Source of the DNA: Spongiibacter nanhainus
GTDB taxonomy: Bacteria; Pseudomonadota; Gammaproteobacteria; Pseudomonadales; Spongiibacteraceae
Length of the DNA stretch: 64,000 nt
Assembly (NCBI RefSeq): GCF_016132545.1
Contig: NZ_CP066167.1
Location: 2,879,001-2,943,000 of the forward strand
Reading direction: 5' to 3'
The stretch's first letter is position 1, and each line of letters opens with the position of its first letter. Below the pieces are notes generated by a model. That model saw only the letters and a list, made by a program, of their open reading frames with translations. It was not told where the DNA came from and did no database searches. Shown here in pieces: positions 8,135 to 17,255 of the stretch. The translations under genes and the position numbers were made by a program.

Positions 8135-9565
8135 ATGAACGACGCCTATGCGAATCCAAACATCACCGCGCTGGAGGCTTTGTTGCAGCAACAGCGGGAC
8201 AGCTTTATGAAGGATGGTTTCCCCAGCGCCGATATCCGCATTGATCGCCTTGCCCGCATTGCCGACATCCACCTGCGCTACAAAGACCAATTGATCGATG
8301 CCCTGTCAGCGGATTTTGGCCACCGCAGCCGCTTTCAATCCACCATTACCGATGTATTGTCCGCCAGCCGCGAGGCCAAGGAGACCCAGAGGGAGATCAA
8401 GAACTGGATGCGGGCCGAGAAGCGCAAGGTGCCCTTTCCCATGAACCTGCTGGGCGGCAGGGCCCACATTCATTACCAACCCCTGGGGATAGTGGGCAAT
8501 ATGTCGCCCTGGAATTTCCCCGCCTACCTGGCCTTTTCTCCGGCCATTGGCGCCATTGCCGCCGGCAACCGGATCATGCTGAAGCCCTCAGACCTGACTC
8601 CCGCCACTTCCCAGGTCATCAAAACTATGGTGGCGGATGCCTTCAATCCCGAAGAAATGGCCGTGGTAACCGGCGACGTGGAGGTGGCCATTGCGTTCTC
8701 CCAGTTGCCCTTCGACCATCTGGTTTATACCGGTGGGCCGGAAGTCGCCAAATCGGTCATGGCCGCCGCAGCACGGAATCTGGTGCCAGTGACACTGGAG
8801 CTGGGCGGAAAGTGCCCAGTGATTGTCGATTCCGACGCCGACATCAAAACCGCCGCCCAGCGCACCATGACCATGAAGGCGATGAACTCCGGCCAGCTCT
8901 GCCTCTCGCCCGACTACGTCCTACTGCCCGAGGACAAACTGGAAAAATTTCTCAGTCATGCCAAAGCCACCATGAACGGCTTTTTCCCGCGTTATGTCGA
9001 CAACGACGACTTCACTTCAGTGATCAATGAGCGTCACCTCGCCCGTCTCAAGGGCTATATTGACGAAGCCCAACAAGCGGGCTGTCGTATTGAAAGCCTG
9101 AACCCGGCCGAGGAGGATTTCAGCCAGGCACCCCGCAAACTGCCCTTCCAGTTTGTGGTGAACCCGGATGACACACTCAAAGTCATCAACGAAGAACTGT
9201 TTGGCCCGCTGCTGTGCCTGAAAACCTACCGAAACTTCGACGAAGCCATTGCCTATGTCAACGCCAAACCCCGCCCCCTGGCCCTGTACTTTTTCAGCAA
9301 CAACCCGACAAATATCGACAAGGTCTTGACCACAACCTGCTCCGGTGGGGTCACCATCAACGATGTCGCCCAGCACATCACCTGCCCCGACCTGCCCCTG
9401 GCCGGGGTGGGCAATAGCGGCATGGGCGCCTATCACGGCCACCACGGTTTCCTGCAGTTCAGTCACAAAAAAGCCGTCTACAAGCAGGGCCTGTTGAGTA
9501 TGGGCAAGTATCTGGCACCGCCCTCCACAGAAAAGAAGCAGAAATTTATCGATAAGATGCTTTAG
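8135..9565 (+). CDS. Aldehyde dehydrogenase (coniferyl-aldehyde-dehydrogenase-like)
   Basis: A 476-residue class 3-type aldehyde dehydrogenase. The cofactor region shows SPWNFP near 124-129, the general base is Glu222 in TLELGGK, and the nucleophile is Cys256 in NSGQLCLSPD, so the active site is complete. The overall sequence is of the CalB (coniferyl aldehyde dehydrogenase) kind, which oxidises hydrophobic aldehydes to acids with NAD(P). A good AGGAG leader supports the start. It follows the TetR gene closely, suggesting a two-gene transcript. In this island it would convert a terpenoid or alkyl aldehyde into the acid that the CoA ligases activate. The exact substrate is not predictable. Confidence 0.88.
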   Translation: MNDAYANPNITALEALLQQQRDSFMKDGFPSADIRIDRLARIADIHLRYKDQLIDALSADFGHRSRFQSTITDVLSASREAKETQREIKNWMRAEKRKVPFPMNLLGGRAHIHYQPLGIVGNMSPWNFPAYLAFSPAIGAIAAGNRIMLKPSDLTPATSQVIKTMVADAFNPEEMAVVTGDVEVAIAFSQLPFDHLVYTGGPEVAKSVMAAAARNLVPVTLELGGKCPVIVDSDADIKTAAQRTMTMKAMNSGQLCLSPDYVLLPEDKLEKFLSHAKATMNGFFPRYVDNDDFTSVINERHLARLKGYIDEAQQAGCRIESLNPAEEDFSQAPRKLPFQFVVNPDDTLKVINEELFGPLLCLKTYRNFDEAIAYVNAKPRPLALYFFSNNPTNIDKVLTTTCSGGVTINDVAQHITCPDLPLAGVGNSGMGAYHGHHGFLQFSHKKAVYKQGLLSMGKYLAPPSTEKKQKFIDKML

Positions 9566-9681
9566 GGTTCGACCGCGATACCCAAGGCCAGGATCGGTGC
9601 GTAATTCCATCGGCCTCGGACAAGGTGAATTGAGGCTTTATCGCAAGAGAGGGCGGCCTGGGCTGGCGATCTCCTACACCA

Positions 9682-9700
9682 CCGCTCCCCGTAGGAGCGG
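9682..9700. terminator. Hairpin between convergent genes
   Basis: CCGCTCC (9682-9688) and GGAGCGG (9694-9700) form a perfect 7-bp stem with a 5-base loop in the gap between the aldehyde dehydrogenase and the GntR gene, which end towards each other. There is no T-run, so it may be a REP-like element instead of a classic terminator. Confidence 0.4.
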
Positions 9701-9741
9701 GCTCTGACCGCGAAGCCCTGGGCTAATGAAGGGGGAAGAAT

Positions 9742-11187
9742 TCAGGCCGCGCCAATATACCGCTCGATCACTGCGTGATGCTGCAGCACGCGTCGCCGCG
9801 CCAGTGCCTGGTCGCGATGCAGTACCGCATCCACTATCGATGCCTGACTGACAGTAATCGCTTCAGAGTGCCTCACCAGTTTGGCCACAGCCTCCTTACC
9901 CTGGTCACTGAAATAGATACTGTCGAGCAGAGCGTCGTAGTAAAAGTTCAGGATATCATTGCCTGACAGGTGGTTGATCGCCTTTTGCGTCGCAATCGAA
10001 GCTGCGGCAAAGTCTGCGTCCCCCAAAAGAGCCTGTTGCCGAGCCAATAACGCCGATAATTCTTCAATAGCACCTTCGGTGACGTTGCTCGCCGCCAGCG
10101 GGATCGCGGTAAGCTCGATGGCGTTCCTGACCGCAGTCAGACTGACATAGGGCACCTTTATGGCATTTAAGTAATAGACGACGGCAGCAATCGCATTGTC
10201 AGGCTGGGGCTGAGCCACCTTCAGGCCACCATCCCGGCCCTTTTGCATTTGCACCAAACCCACCACTTCCAGCACCCGGCAGGCTTCACGAAAGGTGCTG
10301 CGACTGACTTGGTATCGCTCCATCAACTCGGCTTCCGTCCCCAGCCGGTCGCCCTGACAACACCCACTACTGCGAATATCCCGGTGGATGCGGTAAATCA
10401 AGCCCTCCGCCATTTTGCTATGACTGAGATCAAACCAGGCGGGGTAAGTGGATTCACTGTGCAGGGTCGCAATCTGAGTGCCCACTGATTGACCGGTAAA
10501 GTCGAGGAACTCCTGCAACGGTCGATCCGCAGCAAAGGCGTTGCCCGCAATCACTTCATCCACCACCGACTTCAGCTTAGACCAGGCCACCTCACTATTG
10601 CTGGCAAACTGGGCATCGCTGAGCTTACCAAAGTTTGCAATATCCACGGTGACGAAGATCAGCGGCATCAGGCAAAACGTAATCACCTTGTTGCCAGCAA
10701 TCTCCATCAAATGACGATAAAAGCTAAATAACAATACGACAAACTGATCCCGGCTCATGCCCGCTTCAAACTGGCCCTGCAGAATCCGCAGCCTCACAAC
10801 GTCCCGGTCCGTCAGACTTTCTATTGCCGCCCGAACCAACTCCCGCTCTAGCACCGACCTGACAACGAGTAACTCATCAAAGTTGGCCTGGGAAAAATCA
10901 AAATAATCCCGGAGCAGATTGACAACGCTGGCCTGACTGGGAGATTGAACGTAGAGACCGCCCTTGGCACCGCGCTGAGCGCGGACAATGCCCAACCACT
11001 CCAGCTGCCTAAGCGCCTCTCGGAAGGTATCCCGACTCACGCCATAGCGATCCAGTAGCGTTCTCTCTGGGCCGAGAAAAGCGTCTGCGCCCAGCTTGCC
11101 GACCACAATATCCTGGGTGATCTGCTTGGCAAGACTGTGGGCCAGCTTGGGACCCTTGGCGACGAGACGGTCCATGACCGGAGGCAT
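9742..11187 (-). CDS. Tandem GntR/FadR-type regulator with two HTH-FCD units
   Basis: A 481-residue protein, about twice the usual FadR-subfamily length. It contains two full copies of the GntR layout: winged HTH at about 15-80 (recognition helix VSRDTFREALRQLE, wing RGAKGGLYV) followed by an FCD-like helical domain to about 230, then a second HTH at about 255-327 (VSRSTFREACRVLE, wing KGRDGGLKV) with a second FCD-like domain to about 475. One chain thus mimics a GntR dimer. It lies 25 bases downstream of another FadR-type gene and is probably co-transcribed. The ATG at 11187 has AGGAG only 2 bases away, so the ATG at 11175 or an alternative start is possible. The ligand is unknown; FCD domains often bind carboxylic acids or acyl-CoA. 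Confidence 0.85.
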   Translation of the reverse strand: MPPVMDRLVAKGPKLAHSLAKQITQDIVVGKLGADAFLGPERTLLDRYGVSRDTFREALRQLEWLGIVRAQRGAKGGLYVQSPSQASVVNLLRDYFDFSQANFDELLVVRSVLERELVRAAIESLTDRDVVRLRILQGQFEAGMSRDQFVVLLFSFYRHLMEIAGNKVITFCLMPLIFVTVDIANFGKLSDAQFASNSEVAWSKLKSVVDEVIAGNAFAADRPLQEFLDFTGQSVGTQIATLHSESTYPAWFDLSHSKMAEGLIYRIHRDIRSSGCCQGDRLGTEAELMERYQVSRSTFREACRVLEVVGLVQMQKGRDGGLKVAQPQPDNAIAAVVYYLNAIKVPYVSLTAVRNAIELTAIPLAASNVTEGAIEELSALLARQQALLGDADFAAASIATQKAINHLSGNDILNFYYDALLDSIYFSDQGKEAVAKLVRHSEAITVSQASIVDAVLHRDQALARRRVLQHHAVIERYIGAA

Positions 11188-11212
11188 GACTCCTTTCCAG
11201 AGGTATCAATAT

Positions 11213-12046
11213 TCAGGCGCCATTGCGGCTTAACACTTCCAGCACTGTGGTATCTTCAAAATTGGAAATCCACATTTTATAGGCGGCCTCGTTGTGGCTG
11301 CGCCAGTGGGCCACAGCCTTGTCGATTTCGCCCGCTTCTATCAAATCGATCAGCTTCCCCTGAGAACGAAGTCCCGCAGTAAGGGTTTTTTGCATAGCCT
11401 CTTTACTACCTGCGCGCCACTTCTGTTCCGCCACGATGGCCTGATGTGCCGCAATAATCGCTGAAATCGCATTGTAGAGGTGGCGCAGGGGTCGGTTTCC
11501 CGCCAACTCCACCAAGGTGGCATGAAACTCATCCAGCGCACTGGCAAAGGCCTGGGGATCTTTCAGCAGTGCCTCTTCTTCTGCAGCGAGACACTCCCGC
11601 AGCCGGGGCGGAGCCTCCTTACGGGCATTAGTGGCCACCAGCCTGACCAGGGCTGGCTCCGAGGCGTTGCGAGCCAGATAGACCTCAGTCATGGTCACAC
11701 CCTCTGCCTGAAGCACCATCAGGGTGTTCTCGGCAATCAGATCGGGACTGGGGGCGTGAACCACCGCCCCACCCTTGGCGCCCCGGGTCACTGACACCAG
11801 CTGCTGAGCCTCCAGTATCCTATAGGCCTCGCGGATGGTGGGCCGGGAGACATCAAACTGCTCCATCAAATTGGCCTCAGCGGGCAACTGGTCACCATCG
11901 CGAAGCTTGCCGCGAATGATCTGGTCGCGAATATTACCCGCCAGTAACTCGGACGCCTTGGGCACCTTGAAGCGTTTTCCACCCCGGCTGTTCTTGCCCC
12001 CGCTAGGTTCTTTGCTACGACTGGTGACATCTGCAATATCTATCAT
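11213..12046 (-). CDS. GntR-family (FadR/FCD) transcriptional regulator
   Basis: A 277-residue regulator with a charged N-terminal extension of about 30 residues, a GntR winged HTH at about 33-100 (LPAEANLMEQFDVSRPTIRE, wing RGAKGGAVV), and a C-terminal FCD helical domain with the metal-/ligand-site pattern (LDEFHATLVELAGN). It is transcribed divergently from the large catabolic operon starting at 12327; the 280 bases between hold two copies of the recurring palindrome. That position makes it the leading candidate for the operator-binding repressor of the island, and for autoregulation. The tandem GntR gene follows 25 bases downstream. Confidence 0.88.
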   Translation of the reverse strand: MIDIADVTSRSKEPSGGKNSRGGKRFKVPKASELLAGNIRDQIIRGKLRDGDQLPAEANLMEQFDVSRPTIREAYRILEAQQLVSVTRGAKGGAVVHAPSPDLIAENTLMVLQAEGVTMTEVYLARNASEPALVRLVATNARKEAPPRLRECLAAEEEALLKDPQAFASALDEFHATLVELAGNRPLRHLYNAISAIIAAHQAIVAEQKWRAGSKEAMQKTLTAGLRSQGKLIDLIEAGEIDKAVAHWRSHNEAAYKMWISNFEDTTVLEVLSRNGA

Positions 12047-12121
12047 GGCTACCTATTCTTCTCATTCTGAGCCCCTTTCTCTGTAGAGGGGGGCTTTAAA
12101 CCGCTGTAATTTTACGTATTT

Positions 12122-12137
12122 AATCATACATATCATT
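12122..12137. promoter_or_regulatory. Recurring AT-rich palindrome, copy B
   Basis: AATCATACATATCATT, 14 of 16 matches to the perfect copy at 54177. It lies 76 bases upstream of the GntR gene start, where it could mediate autoregulation. Confidence 0.55.
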
Positions 12138-12198
12138 AAACTGCTCATCCGGCCGAGGGGATTTTCTGCATTGTTTGGGAGGTAACGGCAGCCCCTTG

Positions 12199-12227
12199 AT
12201 AATCATATATACAATTGATATGATTAT
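12199..12227. promoter_or_regulatory. Extended palindrome, copy C, before the main operon
   Basis: ATAATCATAT (12199-12208) and ATATGATTAT (12218-12227) form a perfect 10-bp inverted repeat with a 9-base spacer. The arms carry the same AATCATAT half-site as the 16-bp palindrome, but are set further apart, and an overlapping AATCATATATACAATT matches it at 14 of 16. It lies 100 bases upstream of the acyl-CoA synthetase start at 12327. This is likely the operator of the core operon; the protein is inferred to be one of the adjacent GntR regulators. Confidence 0.6.
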
Positions 12228-12326
12228 AACGATTAAAGAGGCTCTGAACCCACCAACAAATAAGATCGCTCAGAGCTGCCTTGCCGACGCCTTAAACCGT
12301 AGCCCGACACCACAGGATTCAAGAGC

Positions 12327-13841
12327 ATGCAACCGAGCCTTATTGACCGTATCCAGCAAGTAATGGCGCTGTCACCGGAGAGTCATGCCCTGGAATTCCA
12401 GGGGCAGTGGTATAGCTGGGCCGAAGTGGGGCAGGCCATGGCTAGTGTTCAGAAACATCTTGACCAGGCTGGACTGGCGGAGGGGGATGTCGTCGGCATA
12501 TTGTTGCGCAACCGCCCTGCCCACGTCGCCGCATTGATGCAGGTTCTGGGCTCGCGGCGCTGCGTCGCCACCATCAACCCCTTCCAGAGCCCGGAAAAAG
12601 TGGCCAGCGACATCGCCGGTCTGAACCTGAAGGCAGTAATCTGTGATCGGGGTGACCTGGCCCATCCCAGTCTACTTGAGGCGGCCGAAACATGCGGCAC
12701 CGTGGTATTGCAGATGTTTGCAGATCAGCATCTGCATATCGAACCCGCCAGTGACAACACGGTACCCTTGGGTAGCGGCCACCACCCCGCTCTGCCCGAC
12801 ACATGCATACTAATGTTGACCAGCGGCACCACCGGCCCGGCCAAGCGGATAAAACTGCCCTACCGCAGCTTTGCTCTGTCATTGATGGGTACCCCCGGTC
12901 ATTACAGCAGCCACAAAGAAACCGAGGCCATTCGCTTGAAAGGCACTCCCGCTGTCCTCACTACGCCCTTGGTCCATATCGGGGGCATGTTTGCGGCGAT
13001 GGCGGCAGTGACCCAGGCCCGGCCCATTGTGATTCTGGAAAAATTCAGTGTCGCTGGAATTCGCCGCGCCCTCACGATCTATCAACCCAAATTGATCTCC
13101 CTGCCTCCAGCGGCCCTGCGAATGATTCTGGACGCCGACACCCCGGCAGATGAACTGAGCTGCCTGTTGGCCATTCGCTGCGGCAGCGCTCCCCTACCAC
13201 CAAGCCTGCAGGAAGAGTTTGAAGAAAAATACGGCGTTCCCCTGCTGGACTCCTACGGTGCCACCGAGTTCGCAGGGGCCGTGGCCGGCTGGACCATCGG
13301 CGACCACAAGCAATTTGCCAAACAGAAACGAGGCTCAGTGGGCCGGGCCCAGCCCGGCACCGAAATTCGGGTAGTCGATGCCGATACAGGCAAGCAATTA
13401 CCTCCAAACACCGTGGGTATTCTGGAAGTCCTCTCCAATCAGATCGGCAGTAATGACTGGACCCGCACCACCGACCTTGCAGAAATCGACGAAGACGGCT
13501 TTCTTTACATCAGAGGACGTGCCGACGACGCCATCATCCGTGGCGGTTTCAAAATCCTGCCCCAGGATGTGGTTGCCGTGCTGCGCAGCCACGACAAGGT
13601 CAAACAGGCCTGTGTGGTGGGCATCCCCGATCACCGCCTGGGTGAAATACCGGTCGCCGCGGTTGAACTCAATGCTGGCTGCACCGGGATTGACGTTGAC
13701 GAGCTCATCGCCTTTGCCAAGAGCAAGCTCACCTCCTATCAGGTGCCCACAGCCATCAAAATTGTCGACGAGATGCCCCGCACTCCGTCGATGAAAATAT
13801 CCAAGCACGCCGTAAAAAACCTGTTCCTCGAACAGGTCTGA
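12327..13841 (+). CDS. Acyl-CoA synthetase (AMP-binding, class I adenylating)
   Basis: A 504-residue ANL-superfamily ligase. Motifs in order: the P-loop LTSGTTGPAK near 162-171, YGATEF near 311, the RTTDLAEID hinge-side motif, the RGRADDAIIRGGFKI core, and the C-terminal catalytic-lysine region MKISK. All key elements are intact, so it should form an acyl-adenylate and then an acyl-CoA. It is the first gene of the long plus-strand operon and lies directly after the palindrome cluster, which suits an enzyme that commits the acid substrate to beta-oxidation. Chain preference is not predictable. Confidence 0.9.
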   Translation: MQPSLIDRIQQVMALSPESHALEFQGQWYSWAEVGQAMASVQKHLDQAGLAEGDVVGILLRNRPAHVAALMQVLGSRRCVATINPFQSPEKVASDIAGLNLKAVICDRGDLAHPSLLEAAETCGTVVLQMFADQHLHIEPASDNTVPLGSGHHPALPDTCILMLTSGTTGPAKRIKLPYRSFALSLMGTPGHYSSHKETEAIRLKGTPAVLTTPLVHIGGMFAAMAAVTQARPIVILEKFSVAGIRRALTIYQPKLISLPPAALRMILDADTPADELSCLLAIRCGSAPLPPSLQEEFEEKYGVPLLDSYGATEFAGAVAGWTIGDHKQFAKQKRGSVGRAQPGTEIRVVDADTGKQLPPNTVGILEVLSNQIGSNDWTRTTDLAEIDEDGFLYIRGRADDAIIRGGFKILPQDVVAVLRSHDKVKQACVVGIPDHRLGEIPVAAVELNAGCTGIDVDELIAFAKSKLTSYQVPTAIKIVDEMPRTPSMKISKHAVKNLFLEQV

Positions 13842-13856
13842 GTTCGGAGCATAACT

Positions 13857-14702
13857 ATGGACCAAGCATTGGTATTACAGCATCTGGAAGACGGAGTTCT
13901 CACTCTGACCCTCAACCGGCCAGACAAACTAAACGCTCTCAATCCGCCGATGATGCGTCAGCTCACCGAGGCCATGAGCGACGCCGCCAACAACCGGGAA
14001 GCACGCGTCGTTGTGATCACCGGCGCAGGCAAAGCCTTCTGCGCTGGCGGCGATATCGCGGGCAAACCGGAGAAAAAGGGCGAGTTGAGCCCCGAAGAGG
14101 AAGCCGCCGCCGCCGAGCGCCGGGCCAAACGCCCCCCCGACACCATCGTCAACCGGGTGAAGTGGCTGCGGGACAATATGGAAACCTCGCGCATTCTTTA
14201 CGACATGCCCAAGCCCACCATCGCCATGATTCGTGGTGCTACGGTCAGCGTCGGCATGGCCCTGGCCGGGGCCTGTGACTTTCGGGTGGCCAGCAACAAG
14301 GCCATCTTTATTACCTCCTTTATCAAGGCGGGCCTGTCCGGTGACTACGGTGCCAGCTTCTTTCTGACGCGTCTGCTGGGCAGCGCCAAAGCCAGGGAAC
14401 TGATGTACCTGTCGGATAAGGTCGGCGCCGATGAAGCCCTGCGCATTGGCCTGATCAACCAGTTGGTGGACGACAGTGAACTGGAGAGCGCCACCATGAC
14501 CCTAGCCCAGCGCCTCGCCAAAGCACCGCCGATTACCCTGGAGTTGATGAAGCGCAATATGAACGCTGCCGTTGATGCCAGCCTCAGCGAGCAATTGGAT
14601 CGGGAGGCCAGCCATATGGTGATGTCCTCCATGACCGAAGACCACAAAGAGGCCATTCGCGCTTTTGCCGAAAAACGCGAGCCGGTTTTTACCGGTAAAT
14701 AA
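13857..14702 (+). CDS. Enoyl-CoA hydratase/isomerase family protein
   Basis: A 281-residue crotonase-fold protein. The oxyanion-hole segments FCAGGDIAG and GATVSVGMALAGACDF are clear. A glutamate of the usual LPE-type catalytic segment is not obvious: the region reads SFIKAGLSGDYG. It may therefore be an isomerase, hydrolase or other crotonase variant and not a simple hydratase. It carries an insertion rich in Glu and Ala around residues 72-90, longer than in typical family members. It begins 16 bases after the acyl-CoA synthetase with a good CGGAG leader, so it belongs to the same operon. Confidence 0.85.
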   Translation: MDQALVLQHLEDGVLTLTLNRPDKLNALNPPMMRQLTEAMSDAANNREARVVVITGAGKAFCAGGDIAGKPEKKGELSPEEEAAAAERRAKRPPDTIVNRVKWLRDNMETSRILYDMPKPTIAMIRGATVSVGMALAGACDFRVASNKAIFITSFIKAGLSGDYGASFFLTRLLGSAKARELMYLSDKVGADEALRIGLINQLVDDSELESATMTLAQRLAKAPPITLELMKRNMNAAVDASLSEQLDREASHMVMSSMTEDHKEAIRAFAEKREPVFTGK

Positions 14703-14733
14703 CGCAATACCGATTTTAATCTGGAGCCAGAAT

Positions 14734-16029
14734 ATGTCAGACGCAGACAACAAAAAGCCGATCAGCGAAGAGTTTGAAAGGGCCACCAATTATGAGCTGA
14801 CCGACCATGACATCGAGCGCGCACGCCTGCTGATCGGCATCGATTTGGCCTGCCGCGACAAAGAACAGATCACCACCATCAGTGAAGACAATATCCGCAC
14901 CTACGCCCAGGGCTGTGGCAGCGACAACCCACTGTTTGTCGATCCCGACTACGCCAGCAAAACCCGCTGGGGCGGCGTCTATGCACCACCGATTATATCT
15001 GGTTTTGTCAACAAGCCCCTGCTTGGCGACCCGATTCCGAAGGAAATCAAGGATCAAACCAAAAGCGTTTTTCGCGGTATTCACGCCTTTATTTCCGGCG
15101 GGGAGTGGAAGTTTTACAAACCCCTCTACCCCGGCGACAGCGTGTACAGCTTTTCCGGTGAAGTGGATCTGGAAGTCACGCCTTCCGAGTTTGCCGGGCG
15201 CAAGGTCACCCGTTTCAACCGTTCAGTGAAAATGAACCAGCGCGGCGAAGTGATAGCCGAATACACCTACCGCCTGATTCTGACCGAGCGTAAAAAGGCC
15301 AGGGAAAAAGGCAAGAACCTGAGCATCGAGCCGGCCAGCTATACCGATGAGGATATCGCCCGCATCGACGAGCTTTACGCCAACGACAACCCCCGTGGCC
15401 GCGAGAAGCTGTTCTTTGAAGACCTGGAAGTGGGCAGCATCCTGCCCGACTCCGTGCGCGGCCCCCTGACCGTCACCGACGTGGTCAACTTCCACGCCGC
15501 CGGTTATGGCTGGGTGCCCTATGGTCTGCGTACCGGTCGCATGTGGCACAAGAACCGCAAGCGCATTGCACCCTTCTACGTAAAAAACGAAATGGGCGTA
15601 CCCGATGTAGCCCAGCGCCTGCACTGGGACAGCAGCTGGGCACAGGCCATTGGCAACCCCCGCGCCTACGACTACGGCGTAATGCGCGAGCACTACCTCT
15701 ACCACTACCTCACCGAGTGGGTCGGCGACAACGGCTGGGTAGTGAGCATGTACGACGAAATTCGCAAGTTTAACTACATGGGCGACGTGCAGTTTGTGAA
15801 GGGCGAAGTGGTCGGCAAGCGCGAGGAAAATGGCCAGTACCTTGTTGACCTGAAGGTACAGATGATCAACCAGCGCGACGAAGAAACCGTCCGCTGCACC
15901 GCCACCATCGCGCTGCCCAGCAAGAAGGGGGGCGCAGTCCTGCTGCCCCAGGCCGACGAAGCCACTCAGCGCAAGGCCATTGAAATGCTGGCCCGTCACG
16001 GCGAGCTGCTGGCCGAGAAACAGGGCTAA
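14734..16029 (+). CDS. MaoC-like double-hotdog acyl dehydratase
   Basis: A 431-residue protein with a MaoC_dehydrat_N-type hotdog domain in the N-terminal half (SEDNIRTYAQGCGSDNPLFV) and a second hotdog fold in the C-terminal half (FFEDLEVGSILP, then DVVNFHAAGYG). Double-hotdog enoyl-CoA hydratases hydrate branched or bulky enoyl-CoAs that crotonases cannot take, for example ChsH1-ChsH2 in the cholesterol side-chain pathway. The ATG at 14734 is chosen over an upstream open stretch because CTGGAG precedes it and the upstream residues overlap the crotonase gene. Its neighbours, an ACAD pair and an Ltp2/DUF35 aldolase pair, fit a dehydrogenation, hydration and retro-aldol sequence. Confidence 0.82.
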   Translation: MSDADNKKPISEEFERATNYELTDHDIERARLLIGIDLACRDKEQITTISEDNIRTYAQGCGSDNPLFVDPDYASKTRWGGVYAPPIISGFVNKPLLGDPIPKEIKDQTKSVFRGIHAFISGGEWKFYKPLYPGDSVYSFSGEVDLEVTPSEFAGRKVTRFNRSVKMNQRGEVIAEYTYRLILTERKKAREKGKNLSIEPASYTDEDIARIDELYANDNPRGREKLFFEDLEVGSILPDSVRGPLTVTDVVNFHAAGYGWVPYGLRTGRMWHKNRKRIAPFYVKNEMGVPDVAQRLHWDSSWAQAIGNPRAYDYGVMREHYLYHYLTEWVGDNGWVVSMYDEIRKFNYMGDVQFVKGEVVGKREENGQYLVDLKVQMINQRDEETVRCTATIALPSKKGGAVLLPQADEATQRKAIEMLARHGELLAEKQG

Positions 16030-16055
16030 ACCCACTGTGGTATGGGAGATTAAAC

Positions 16056-17249
16056 GTGGACCTGAAATATAACGCCACCTATGAAGCCTTCCGGCAGGAA
16101 GTGATCAGCTTCCTCGACGTGCACTGGCCTGCACCGGACAGTGCTGGCGAGTCCCGCGCCGAGAAAGAGGCCTGGTTTCGCAAGCAGGCGATCGCTGCGG
16201 GCTACCTGTATCGCGGCGTTCCCCGGGAGTTCGGCGGTTCCGAACAGGAAGCCGACATTCTCAAGGCCACGATTATTCGTGACGAGTTCGGCAAGCGCCG
16301 CGCGCCGATGGAGGCCCCCGGCATCGGCAATATGATGCTGGTACCCACCCTGCTGGAGTGCGGCACTCAGGAGCAGAAAGAACGCTTTATTCCCAAGACT
16401 CTCACTGGTGAATACCACTGGGCGCAGGGCTACTCCGAACCCAATGCCGGTTCTGACCTCGCCGCCCTGCGCACCCGCGCCGAGCTGGTCGAAGGGGAGA
16501 ACGGCATGGAATGGTCGATTAATGGTCAGAAAATCTGGTCGACCCTCGCCCAGTTCGCCCAGTATATGTTTGTGCTGGCCCGCACCGAGCCAGAGGCTGG
16601 CAAGCATGCGGGGATTTCCTACCTGCTGATCGACCTGAAAAACCCCGGCATCACTATTCGCCCCATCAAACAGGTCACCGGCGGCAAGGAGTTCTGCGAA
16701 GTCTTTTTTGACGATGCCCGTACCCCCGCAGACTGGATTGTCGGCGAGCGCGGCGAAGGCTGGACCGTGTCCAAGGCCACCCTCGCCCATGAGCGCAGCT
16801 CCATCGGCGGCGCCCAAACGGCGGTCGGTCTGTTCGAGAAACTGATCGAGCTGGCCAAGGGCGTTCAGTATCAGGGCGTCACTGCCATCGAGCACCCCCA
16901 GATTCGCGAACGCTTAGTGATTCTGGAAGGCTATGTGCAGTCCCACCTCTATTCCAGCTATCGGCAATTGTCGATGGCTGCCGCCAAGCAAAATGCCGGT
17001 CGCATCGGCCTGATGAACAAGCTGATCAACACCAATATCGGCCATATGGTGGCGGATATTGCCAAAGACCTGATCAACGATGCCGCCCTGCTGATGCCAC
17101 CGACCCGTGGCCGCGCTGAGGGCGACGAGAAATGGCTGAATCAGTTTTTCGGCTCCCTCGGCGTCGCCATTGCCGGGGGCACCTCCAACATTCAGCGCAA
17201 TATTATTGCGGAGCGGGGCTTTGGCTTGCCCCGCGACGACGCGGAGTAA
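16056..17249 (+). CDS. Acyl-CoA dehydrogenase, subunit A of pair 1
   Basis: A 397-residue flavoprotein dehydrogenase, starting at GTG with GGGAG upstream. The FAD/substrate motifs YSEPNAGSDLAALRTRA and the C-terminal IAGGTSNIQRNIIAERGFGLP are typical of ACADs. The residue that is glutamate in classical enzymes (Y-E-G-T) is Gly here, which is common in subunits of heteromeric ACADs from steroid and terpenoid pathways. Only 6 bases separate it from the next ACAD gene, so the two probably form one alpha2beta2-type enzyme. It would introduce the alpha,beta double bond into the acyl-CoA. Confidence 0.9.
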   Translation: MDLKYNATYEAFRQEVISFLDVHWPAPDSAGESRAEKEAWFRKQAIAAGYLYRGVPREFGGSEQEADILKATIIRDEFGKRRAPMEAPGIGNMMLVPTLLECGTQEQKERFIPKTLTGEYHWAQGYSEPNAGSDLAALRTRAELVEGENGMEWSINGQKIWSTLAQFAQYMFVLARTEPEAGKHAGISYLLIDLKNPGITIRPIKQVTGGKEFCEVFFDDARTPADWIVGERGEGWTVSKATLAHERSSIGGAQTAVGLFEKLIELAKGVQYQGVTAIEHPQIRERLVILEGYVQSHLYSSYRQLSMAAAKQNAGRIGLMNKLINTNIGHMVADIAKDLINDAALLMPPTRGRAEGDEKWLNQFFGSLGVAIAGGTSNIQRNIIAERGFGLPRDDAE

Positions 17250-17255
17250 AGTGGT

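Noticed and set aside
15223-16035. A 270-codon minus-strand open frame.
   Set aside because: Antisense shadow of the double-hotdog dehydratase; low-complexity Ala/Gly/His composition.
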